From: Caldifarciminota bacterium
GTDB taxonomy: Bacteria > Hydrothermota > Tepidihabitantia > B3-TA06 > JALVRC01
Reading direction: 5' to 3'
Length of the DNA: 9,986 bases
Assembly: GCA_027025255.1 (NCBI GenBank)
Contig: JALVRC010000154.1
Span: forward strand, 1-9,986
In this document: one piece after another, positions 1 to 7,300 of the stretch
Position numbering within the stretch: position 1 is the first letter of the stretch
How the letters are laid out: each line of letters begins with the position of its first letter
Program-made: the position numbers and the translations under genes
Notes under the pieces: model-generated
Seen by the model: only the letters and a program-made list of their open reading frames with translations
Databases searched by the model: none
Told to the model about the DNA's origin: nothing

Positions 1-480
1 ATACTTGAGTCTTTTGCCATGAAGGTAGTCAATGAAAAGTTTTTGAAGCTCGGTAGGAATATGTTAAGGCTAAAAAGTATTGAAGTCCTTTTGCCTCCTT
101 TATTATCAAATAATATTCGTATAACCATGCTTTCTCCTATGACAGTATATACAACGATTAAGAAGAACAAGAAGATTTATACACACTACTTTAATCCTCT
201 TGATAAAGAGTTTAATGAATACATAAGGTTAAATATGCTTAAAAAATATGCAGCATTTAGGGGAAATGAGGATAGTATGGATATGCCATTTGAAATAAGT
301 GTTAAAAAGGTTATGAGTAAAGATTTACATATTGTGAAGTTTAAAGATACAATAATTAAGGCATGGACAGGTCATTATGAATTAAAAGGCGAAATAAAAT
401 TAATAGAGTTTGCTTATAATACAGGGCTTGGTGTTAAAAACTCAGAAGGCTTCGGTATGTTTGAGGTAAAAAAAACTTAA
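1..480 (+). CDS. cas6: Cas6 CRISPR repeat endoribonuclease, 5'-truncated by the window edge
   Basis: This is the C-terminal part of a Cas6 RNase, which cuts the CRISPR precursor transcript within each repeat to make guide RNAs for type I or III effectors. The frame is open to base 1; six residues precede the first internal ATG at base 19, so that ATG is probably not the true start. About 159 residues are visible against roughly 220-250 for the family, so the N-terminal ferredoxin-like part, with the usual catalytic histidine region, lies outside. The diagnostic feature is the C-terminal glycine-rich loop GLGVKNSEGFGMFEV at bases 424-468. Upstream of it are an SPMTVYT strand and a WTGHYELKG segment, both typical of Cas6. 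The gene ends in a run of lysines and TAA. No array follows it, so the array and other cas genes must lie to the left or elsewhere. The subtype cannot be told from this fragment. Confidence 0.9.
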   Translation: MLESFAMKVVNEKFLKLGRNMLRLKSIEVLLPPLLSNNIRITMLSPMTVYTTIKKNKKIYTHYFNPLDKEFNEYIRLNMLKKYAAFRGNEDSMDMPFEISVKKVMSKDLHIVKFKDTIIKAWTGHYELKGEIKLIEFAYNTGLGVKNSEGFGMFEVKKT

Positions 481-498
481 TTTACCTGTCATATTATT

Positions 499-517
499 AA
501 AAAAGTAGAACTTTTTT
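499..517 (+). terminator. weak terminator-like hairpin after cas6
   Basis: An 8-bp inverted repeat, AAAAAAGT and ACTTTTTT, surrounds a three-base loop; the right arm itself supplies six T residues. It lies 19 bases after the cas6 stop. The stem is almost all A-T, so it would be a weak terminator at best and may be chance in AT-rich DNA. Confidence 0.25.
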
Positions 518-557
518 GAATTTAATATAACGAAAACAACTAAATATAGGAGGTAGT

Positions 558-917
558 ATGAAAAAAGCATTGGCTTTTTTTGCAGTACTGTTTATTACAG
601 CCGGGTGTGTGGCAAATGCCCCTTATTTAAAGCTGGATAAAAAGGTCTATAAGCCAGGAGAAAGAATTGCTGTTGAATTTAAGGCTTTGAAAGATTATGC
701 AGATAATGCCTGGATAGGTATAATTCCTTCTAATGTTCCTCACGGGGATGAGTCTGAAAATGATAGGTATGATTTAACATACCAATATATTCGAAAGATG
801 ACTTCAGGGACAATGATCTTCAGGGCACCTTTAAAAGTCGGGTTCTATGATATTCGCATGCATGATACTGATAACAGAGGTAAAGAGGTAGCATCTGTAA
901 CATTTGAAGTAAGATGA
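558..917 (+). CDS. small lipoprotein with an Ig-like beta-sandwich body, function unknown
   Basis: This encodes a 119-residue secreted lipoprotein. A signal peptide, MKK followed by a hydrophobic stretch, ends in ITAGC with Cys17 as the lipidation site. The -3 residue is Thr, not the usual Leu, which is tolerated but not ideal. The mature part begins with a short linker (VANAP), then alternating strands: KVYKPGERIAVEF near 29-41, WIGIIPS near 52-58, YDLTYQYI near 71-78, a TSGTMIFRAP segment near 82-91, and a closing GFYDIRMHDTD strand pair near 95-105. The order 'aromatic-IGI ... Y.Y ... F.AP...G.YD.R' resembles bacterial Ig-like or SKICH-like modules. This is judged from pattern only; no enzyme motif is visible. 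The start is set by AGGAGGT at 548-554. The gene is followed by its own strong terminator, so it is the last gene of its transcript. No promoter is evident between it and cas6, and it may be co-transcribed with cas6. Confidence 0.85.
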   Translation: MKKALAFFAVLFITAGCVANAPYLKLDKKVYKPGERIAVEFKALKDYADNAWIGIIPSNVPHGDESENDRYDLTYQYIRKMTSGTMIFRAPLKVGFYDIRMHDTDNRGKEVASVTFEVR

Positions 918-925
918 AACATTTT

Positions 926-967
926 GCGGTCATTGCCTATTTTTAAATAGGTAATGACCGCTTTTAT
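926..967 (+). terminator. strong intrinsic terminator after the Ig-like lipoprotein gene
   Basis: A 17-bp inverted repeat, 926-942 with 945-961, contains a single G-U pair and otherwise pairs perfectly. Its GC-rich foot GCGGTC/GACCGC is followed by TTTTATTT. It begins 9 bases after the stop codon. This is a textbook Rho-independent terminator and separates the lipoprotein gene from the promoter downstream. Confidence 0.9.
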
Positions 968-1006
968 TTAAGAATAATTTTCTATTTTTAATGTCTTTTT
1001 CAACCC

Positions 1007-1035
1007 TTGACAAGTAGTAAATTTTTGCGTATAAT
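1007..1035 (+). promoter_or_regulatory. perfect consensus sigma70-type promoter for the repeat-protein gene
   Basis: TTGACA at 1007-1012 and TATAAT at 1030-1035 are separated by exactly 17 bases: both hexamers match the consensus and the spacing is optimal. A T- and A-rich stretch at 961-1000 could act as an UP element. The predicted start is near base 1041-1043, giving a leader of about 143 nt before the ATG at 1185. A promoter this strong ahead of a long structured leader suggests control after initiation. Confidence 0.88.
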
Positions 1036-1040
1036 GTGTG

Positions 1041-1183
1041 GGTTAATCTTCAGAAATAAAAAATCTAAAGATTAACCTAAGTCGGGGAATATCTTTTAGC
1101 TTACCTTCCAGAGATTATGATTTACTTATTATAAAATAGATAGCTGGATAGCTTTTTTAAAAAATCATAAGTAAGGAGGGTAA
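1041..1183 (+). promoter_or_regulatory. structured 5' leader with a base-paired ribosome binding site
   Basis: The leader can form a 5' hairpin of 10 perfect pairs, GGTTAATCTT (1041-1050) with AAGATTAACC (1068-1077), starting at about the first transcribed base. It can also form a nested two-part hairpin. In the outer helix TTACCTTCC (1101-1109) pairs with GGAGGGTAA (1175-1183): nine pairs with one G-U, covering most of the SD. In the inner helix TTATGATTT (1115-1123) pairs perfectly with AAATCATAA (1162-1170). A competing helix, TTACTTAT (1122-1129) with ATAAGTAA (1167-1174), overlaps the inner one and cannot form with it. The start codon lies one base beyond the outer helix. The layout fits a translational switch or RNA thermometer. 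I recognise no known riboswitch class, and the folding is by eye, not computed. Confidence 0.6.
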
Positions 1184-1184
1184 A

Positions 1185-2669
1185 ATGAGTAAAAAGATGG
1201 GAAAGAATCTTATAATAGTCGTAATATTTTTTATGTTTAGCAGTGTTTTTGCAGAAGCTCCTGATACACTCTGGAGTAGGACATTTGGCGGTGATAATGA
1301 CGATTACGGATATGAAGTTGAGCAGACATCAGATGGTGGGTTTATAATTGTAGGTTCAACCTATAGTTTAAACGCTGGTTATTATGATATTTACTTGATT
1401 AAAACCGATAATCAGGGAGCTGAAGTGTGGAGTAGAAAGTTCGGAGATGATAATCAAGATTACGGTCATTCAGTTCGGCAAACACCGGATGGTGGTTATA
1501 TTGTTGTTGGTTCAACCAATAGTTTTGGTGCAGGTTCTTATGATGTATGGCTGATAAAGACTGATGACGAGGGAAATATTGTATGGAGCAGGACCATTGG
1601 AGGCAGTGAACGAGACTATGGGTATTCAGTGGATAATACCTCAGACGGTGGATATATTATTGTAGGTTCAACCGAAAGCTTTGGTTCAGGCAGTTCTGAT
1701 GTTTATTTAATCAAAAGAAACAGTGGAGGAAATGCAGAATGGAGCAAAACTTTTGGTTATGCTTTTTTTGAAGAAGGCGCAGCAGTTCGGGAAACTTCGG
1801 ACAAAGGCTATATTATCGTTGGTAGCATGTCTACTGTTTTTAATAAAAAAGACATATTGTTGATTAGGACTGATTCACAGGGAAATGAAGTTTGGTCTAA
1901 GACTTTTGGTGGTGATAGTACAGATTTGGGTTATTCAGTTAGGCAGACATTGGATGGAGGTTATATTATAGCAGGAACAACCAATAGTTTTGGAGCTGTT
2001 AATTTTGATATGTGGTTGATAAAGACTGACAGTTTAGGAAATGAGGAGTGGAACACTATCTCAGGTACTGTTAATACAGAAGTTGGGACTTCAGTGGCAC
2101 AGACAGCAGACGGTGGTTATATTGTTGCCGGATATGTTTATGACCAATCAAATTCAGATATGAAATTGTTCCGAACTGATGCTCAAGGAAACATACTCTG
2201 GATAAAACAACTTGGCGGTAGTGGTAATGATCATGGTCGCTCAGTTATCTTGTCTTCTGATGGTGGTTATATGATCACTGGCGATTTCTCCGATAATACT
2301 GCGGAGAATCGTACACACGGCATTTTAACTAATTCTGTGGATTCGCGAGATGTCTGGCTTGTTAAACTTGAATCGGATCTTAGTGTTGAGGAATTCCCGC
2401 CATTAGTGCCTGAGAACATATTTATAACAGTTAAATCAAATTGCTATTCAGGGTTGGTTAATATCAGATATAAACTTAATAGAAGTTCACAGGTTGTACT
2501 TGCTGTTTATAATTCTTCAGGACAAAAGGTTACTGAGCTTGTTAATCAATATCAGAGTAAGGGAATTCATACTGTTAACTGGCAGTCAACAGGCGTAAAT
2601 GCCGGTATTTATTTTGTAAGATTTAAATCAGAAAAAAGCGATAGGGTTGCAAAGATTATACTTTTTTGA
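1185..2669 (+). CDS. exported seven-repeat beta-propeller-like protein with a FlgD/T9SS-type C-terminal domain
   Basis: The 494-residue product has an N-terminal signal peptide (hydrophobic 9-22, likely cut after VFA at 23). Seven tandem repeats of about 52 residues follow, each starting with a Trp (residues 30, 82, 134, 186, 237, 289 and 339). Each carries the pattern W-S-+-T-F-GG...DYG.SV..T.DGGYIIVGST...D..LIKTD..GN. Seven such units fit a seven-bladed propeller. Repeat 4 has lost part of the DGG motif (DKG) and repeat 7 carries an insertion near 370-388. From about 405 there is a C-terminal beta domain with VYNSSGQKV, G-IHTVNW and AGIYFVRF. This is the FlgD-like Ig or type IX sorting-domain pattern common in FCB-group secreted proteins. 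It is probably cell-surface or secreted, with no visible catalytic residues. The SD AGGAGG (1174-1179) fixes the start. The gene has its own consensus promoter and folded leader. Confidence 0.87.
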   Translation: MSKKMGKNLIIVVIFFMFSSVFAEAPDTLWSRTFGGDNDDYGYEVEQTSDGGFIIVGSTYSLNAGYYDIYLIKTDNQGAEVWSRKFGDDNQDYGHSVRQTPDGGYIVVGSTNSFGAGSYDVWLIKTDDEGNIVWSRTIGGSERDYGYSVDNTSDGGYIIVGSTESFGSGSSDVYLIKRNSGGNAEWSKTFGYAFFEEGAAVRETSDKGYIIVGSMSTVFNKKDILLIRTDSQGNEVWSKTFGGDSTDLGYSVRQTLDGGYIIAGTTNSFGAVNFDMWLIKTDSLGNEEWNTISGTVNTEVGTSVAQTADGGYIVAGYVYDQSNSDMKLFRTDAQGNILWIKQLGGSGNDHGRSVILSSDGGYMITGDFSDNTAENRTHGILTNSVDSRDVWLVKLESDLSVEEFPPLVPENIFITVKSNCYSGLVNIRYKLNRSSQVVLAVYNSSGQKVTELVNQYQSKGIHTVNWQSTGVNAGIYFVRFKSEKSDRVAKIILF

Positions 2670-2751
2670 TAACAATTAAAGATATGCTTAGTTAAATCGT
2701 ACCCGGTAAGTTGTTTTTCTTTCAGAAGGTGTTTTAGAGCTTTTTTCTTGC

Positions 2752-2779
2752 TTGACTTTATAAGTATTTTTTATATACT
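2752..2779 (+). promoter_or_regulatory. probable sigma70-type promoter for the leader ORF and DUF445 gene
   Basis: TTGACT at 2752-2757 and TATACT at 2774-2779 lie 16 bases apart, each one mismatch from consensus. Transcription would begin near 2785-2787, coinciding with the ATG of a short ORF. The message would then be leaderless for that ORF, or give a leader of about 86 nt for the DUF445 gene. Confidence 0.65.
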
Positions 2780-2784
2780 TTGAT

Positions 2785-2874
2785 ATGATGGAGTGTAGAG
2801 TGTGCTTAAGGCATATTGATAAAATAGAAAAGCTATTTAATGGTTTTGAGAAGGCTAATCAGATATTTAAATGA
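2785..2874 (+). CDS. 29-residue leader ORF overlapping the DUF445 start
   Basis: This short ORF begins with two consecutive ATG codons (2785 and 2788) and encodes MMECRVCLRHIDKIEKLF and a further 11 residues. It ends in TGA at 2872-2874. The stop overlaps the ATG of the next gene in the ATGA arrangement used for translational coupling. No SD precedes it, but the first ATG falls five bases after a probable -10 box, where transcription is expected to start. It could therefore be read as a leaderless message. A C-x-x-C pair near the N terminus and a charged helical remainder are visible; no family is recognised. The case for it rests on the overlap and on the downstream gene lacking a well-placed SD. 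A chance open frame of this length is possible. Confidence 0.45.
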   Translation: MMECRVCLRHIDKIEKLFNGFEKANQIFK

Positions 2875-4244
2875 ATATTAGCAAAAAAAGAAATTATGCT
2901 CAATATTTAAAATGGGGTCTGTATATAATATTTATTGCTGGTATTGGCATAAGTTTTGTAAATGAATACATTCCTTTACTCCCCTTAAGATGGATAAGAT
3001 TGATGTATGCTATGTCAATCGCAGGTCTTGTTGGTATAGGTACTAATACAATTGCTATAATGATGCTCTTTCATCCAGCAAAGAAAACAATCTTTCTAAG
3101 GCAGGGGATTCTTCCAGCTAACAGAGTAAGAATAGCGCGCTCTATTGCTCAAGCCATCAAGGAAAGGATAATAAATGAGGAATCAATAACAAGTTTTCTA
3201 TTTGAAGAGCAAAGAATAGAAAGATATATAAGGAAAGTTTTTTCTATTGTTAAAGATTTCTTAAGGAGTAGCTCCACACATAAGGCATTGCAGGATATAT
3301 TTCGTTATTTAAAGAAGAGTACTGTAAGGGAGAAGTGGGTTAATTTTTTATCAAATGTATTAGAAAGAGAAGGGAAAAGGGTTTTATCTTCTAATGAAGT
3401 AAGCTTTTCAAGATTGTTTACAAAGGTAAGGGGCTTTATACAGAATAAAAAGCAAGACGAGCTTTTTTACAACACAGGTAATACTTTAAAATGGCTTATA
3501 AAAGAGCTTGTAAAAAGAAATTCAGAAAAAATTGCAGAGAAGATAAATCTCTTGCTTGAAAGGTATGCAAAGAGCAGGGCAATGGGTCTGGGAGTTCTCC
3601 TAAGAAGGGTTTTTATCCCCAAAAAAAGCGTTCAGAAATGGGTAAGTGATTTTGTGGAAAATGAGGAAGATATGAGGCTTGCCGGGGATTTTATTGAAGA
3701 GATGCTTTTTAAACTTGATATTATTCTTTCTCAAACAGAGGCGAAAAAACGATTTCATGGACTTTACATTGAGTACCGCAGCAGATTATTAGGCTATCTT
3801 CAAGAATACGCTATCCCCGAAGTTATTAGGTTTATTGAGGATTTCATAGATAAACTTATAGAGGAGGATGATTTTTTAAAAGATTATTTGTTGAGAATTG
3901 AGCACTTCTTAATAAAGCATTTGCATACTACAATAACATTTCTAAAAAAACGCATTACACCCTTTGTAATAAAAGACCTTCTTACAAGGCTTAAGATAGG
4001 TGATAATGTGTCAAGGCTTGTCTACAATAATATTATGGCTCAAAGCAGTAAGGATTTTGAGGTGTTTTTGAATAGAATTATTAAAGAAAGCCTGTCCTGG
4101 ATTGAAATTCTTGGTGGATTGATTGGAGGGATTATGGGAGTGGCTTTAATATACAAAATAGGGTTCTTTTTCCTGCCTGGTATTATTGGTATGTTTCTAC
4201 TTACAGAGTATCTTTTAACCAGGTGGTTAATAAATGACAGATAA
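2871..4244 (+). CDS. DUF445 family membrane protein
   Basis: The 457-residue product matches the DUF445 (YheB-like) pattern. It has an N-terminal membrane segment near 14-30, a second near 44-66 containing GIGTNTIAIMMLFHP, and then the conserved QGILPANRVRIARSIAQAI block at 78-96. A long, charged, mainly helical middle (about 95-400) carries repeated acidic and basic heptad-like stretches. Two closely spaced hydrophobic segments at the C terminus (410-428 and 430-453) include GGLIGGIMG. The domain therefore lies between membrane anchors at both ends. The molecular function of DUF445 is not established; some members are linked to envelope or sporulation-related roles. A TAA codon directly precedes the ATG in frame, so no earlier start is possible. 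No SD is well placed: AGAAGG at 2849-2854 is 16 bases from the ATG. Coupling to the preceding short ORF is the simplest explanation. No terminator was found between it and the cyclase gene. Confidence 0.85.
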   Translation: MNISKKRNYAQYLKWGLYIIFIAGIGISFVNEYIPLLPLRWIRLMYAMSIAGLVGIGTNTIAIMMLFHPAKKTIFLRQGILPANRVRIARSIAQAIKERIINEESITSFLFEEQRIERYIRKVFSIVKDFLRSSSTHKALQDIFRYLKKSTVREKWVNFLSNVLEREGKRVLSSNEVSFSRLFTKVRGFIQNKKQDELFYNTGNTLKWLIKELVKRNSEKIAEKINLLLERYAKSRAMGLGVLLRRVFIPKKSVQKWVSDFVENEEDMRLAGDFIEEMLFKLDIILSQTEAKKRFHGLYIEYRSRLLGYLQEYAIPEVIRFIEDFIDKLIEEDDFLKDYLLRIEHFLIKHLHTTITFLKKRITPFVIKDLLTRLKIGDNVSRLVYNNIMAQSSKDFEVFLNRIIKESLSWIEILGGLIGGIMGVALIYKIGFFFLPGIIGMFLLTEYLLTRWLINDR

Positions 4245-4290
4245 GGGACAATTTTTATATGGAGAATCTATAAAGAGCACATGGCATTTA

Positions 4291-4319
4291 ATATGTATGT
4301 AATATATATGTATGTAATA
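4291..4319 (+). repeat. two tandem copies of a 14-base motif upstream of the cyclase gene
   Basis: ATATGTATGTAATA occurs at 4291-4304 and again identically at 4306-4319, a period of 15 bases. It lies 26 bases upstream of the cyclase ATG, in a 101-base intergenic gap without a clear promoter. It could be a pair of binding sites spaced about 1.5 helical turns apart, or simple AT-rich sequence drift. Confidence 0.6.
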
Positions 4320-4345
4320 ATTAAAAAAAGTGAAGAGGAGAGAGT

Positions 4346-7300
4346 ATGAAAAATGTGTCTCAAGCAATGGAAAAAAAGTTAGTTGTATCGCTTTTTGCGG
4401 ATTTATCAAACTTTACTGCATTATGTCAAAGGATTGAGAATGAAGATGTTATTGAGGTTGTAAATATAAGTTTTAGTCTGTTGAACAAAGTTGTACAAAA
4501 GTATAAAGGGATTATTCATAAGTACGAGGGAGATGCTATTTTATGTTTATTTGGTTATCCAACTAACTATGAAAATATGGCAGAAAGCGCAGTTAGTGCT
4601 GCCCATGAAATGATGAAAGTTGTACCTGAAATAGAAAAGAGAATATATAATTCTATTGGGATAGAAGTGGAGCTTGGTCTGCATATAGGGATTACAAGTG
4701 GAATGGTAATTATTGGTGAGATAGGTGTTGCAGGAAACAAAGAACATACATTGATGGGAAACAGTGTAAACTATGCCTCCAGGTTAAAGGATATAGCAAA
4801 AGACGGCGAAATATTGGTTTCAAGCTCTATATACAAATTAACAGCATATATGTTTGAGTATCAACCTTTATCAGCTTTGTTTATCAAAGGGATTGGTAAT
4901 GATGTTGAGGTGTATAAATTTATAGGAGTAAAAGAAAAGGTTGAATTAAAGCGTGGCATTAAGGGCTTATTTTCTCCTATTGTGGGCAGGGATAAAGAGA
5001 TTAATTTTTTAAAAAAGCGTGTAGACGAGTTTAGTAAGGATAAACTATCAAGGCTCATTTTTATCCTTGGAGACGCGGGTATAGGGAAATCGCGGCTATT
5101 AAGAGAGTTAAAGAATAGAATTAAGAAAAAAGGCATAAGCTTTTACGAAGTGCAATGTATATATCGTGGAGAAGGATTTTCTTATTGGACAATACTTGAA
5201 TTACTTGAAAAAATTCTTGATATTACTGATACAGATACACAGGAAGATATAAAAAGCAAAATTATTATGCGGCTTAAACATTTCACATACGAGCTACAGG
5301 AGGAAATATTGCCTTATATAGCCCATCTTTTTGCTGTTAATCCGGGGAAAGAAAGAGAAGAAAAGATTAAATTCCTTAAGCCCCAACAGTTAAGGACAAA
5401 GCTTTTGTCAAGTATAAAACAATTCTTATCTGTTGTCGCCTTAGAAAGTCCGTTTATAATAGCAATAGAGGACTATCACTGGATTGATTCAGAATCACTT
5501 GAGGTTATAAAATTTTTATTTAACTCTTCTCAGCCTATTGAACAGGTCATGTTAATTGCTTTATCAAGGATTGAAAGGGATGGTTTGCCTTATAAAACAA
5601 AAGAGCTCTTTAGAGAGACATGGAAAGATAGATTTAGTGAGATAGTTCTTGAACCTTTGAGTAAAAGATACGTAATTGCTATCACTAATAATCTGTTATC
5701 CATTATGAATATACCAGAGAGTTTAAGAGAGCTTATTTTAAAAAAGTCTCATGGTAATCCTTTTTTCCTTGAAGAGATAGTCAGAACTTTAATAGATAGA
5801 GAGGTTATTGTTTATAGTAACGGAACCTGGAATGCAAAGAAGAATATAGAGGATATACATATTCCTGATACAATACAAATACTTATAGAGACAAGGTTTG
5901 ATAGACTTGATGCTAATGATAAACATGTTCTTAAAATAGCTTCTGTAACAGGGATAACCTTTGAAAAAGGTATTATTGAATTTGTTGTTGAAAAGGATTT
6001 TGAGCTTAATAGCTCACTTAAAAGGCTTACTACTCTGGAATTTATCAAAGAGGATGATGTTCAAGAGTCTACTGTCGTTGATAGATATAAATTTAAACAT
6101 CCTATTATACAGGAGGTTGTATATAATAATCTTATTAGACAGGAAAAGGCTAAATTGCATGAAAAAGTAGGGCATGCAATAGAAACACTTTATAAAGATA
6201 GAACCGAGGATTTTGTCGAGGTTATTGCTACACACTATGCGAATAGTAACAATTATGAGAAAGCTATTTTCTGGTTGAAAAAGGCAGGAGAAAAGTCAAA
6301 GAAAAACTTTGCGAATAAAAGTGCTATTAAATACTATGAGCAGATAGTTAATATAGTTAATAAATTCAAGCCTCAGGATATCGATGATTTGATACTTGCC
6401 TTCGAGTCAATAGCAGATATTCATCAACTAAGGGGCAATTACACAAGTGCGATTAAGTTCTATAAAAATATTATTAACATAAAGGATGATTTTTTAATCC
6501 ATGCAAGAATCAGGAGGAAGATAGCTGGCTGTTATCATAGACAGAGTATGTATGATGAAGCTATTGATATTTTAGAGGAAGTTGAGGCCTCTCTTCTTGT
6601 AAATAAAGCCTCTAAAAAAAGACATAAAAAGGTTAAGGATTTGTTAACATTGTTATATCACGATTTTGCCTGGATATACTATTTAAAGGGGGAGTATGAC
6701 AGAGCTTTTAGCTTTTGTGAAAAGGCTTTAAAGGAAGGAAATGATGAAGAGAAAGATGATATTGCAACTATATACAACATAATTGCAGCAATAAAAAGCA
6801 GAACAGGAGAGCAAGAGGAGGCTTTTGACTATTACAGAAAAGCTCAGAAGGTTTATGAAGCAAAACATGATTTGGCGCATTTAGGAACCATTTACAATAA
6901 TTTTTCTTCTTTTTTTGCAAATAAAGGCGACTTTGAAACCGCAATAGATTATCTTAATAGGTCATTAGACATAGCAAAAAGGATTGGGGACGGTCTAAGC
7001 GAAGCCATAACAAATTTTAATATTGGAAGTCTTTACCTTGATTTAGGCATGCTTGATAAGGGTAAAAAATACCTTGACAGATATGAAGAACTTAATGTTT
7101 TAATAAATAATCAGTTTGGACACGGATGGGCTAATGAGGGGTATGCTAATTTTTATTCTCTGAAAGGTGATTATTTAAAAGCGATTGAGCATATTGATAG
7201 TGCAATTGAAATATTTAAAAGACTTGGAAGTAAAATGAAGGTTATAGATGCGAAATTTATGAAGCTGGAAATTCTTATTGAGTCTGGCCGAATAAAAGGA

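Noticed and set aside
1142..1158. AGCT-GGAT-AGCT followed by six T residues in the leader, as a terminator or attenuator
   Set aside because: The stem is only four base pairs, too weak to terminate; it more likely forms part of the apical loop of the larger hairpin.
481..1184. CRISPR array next to cas6
   Set aside because: No direct repeats of about 25-37 bases with regular spacers were found in this region or elsewhere in the window.
4215..4230. Perfect palindrome TTAACCAGGTGGTTAA
   Set aside because: It lies within the DUF445 coding sequence (LTRWLIN), its loop of two bases is too small for a hairpin, and no T tract follows.
4227..4409. 60-codon minus-strand open frame across the gap before the cyclase
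   Set aside because: It overlaps the ends of two well-supported + strand genes, and its composition is what reverse-reading of AT-rich DNA gives.
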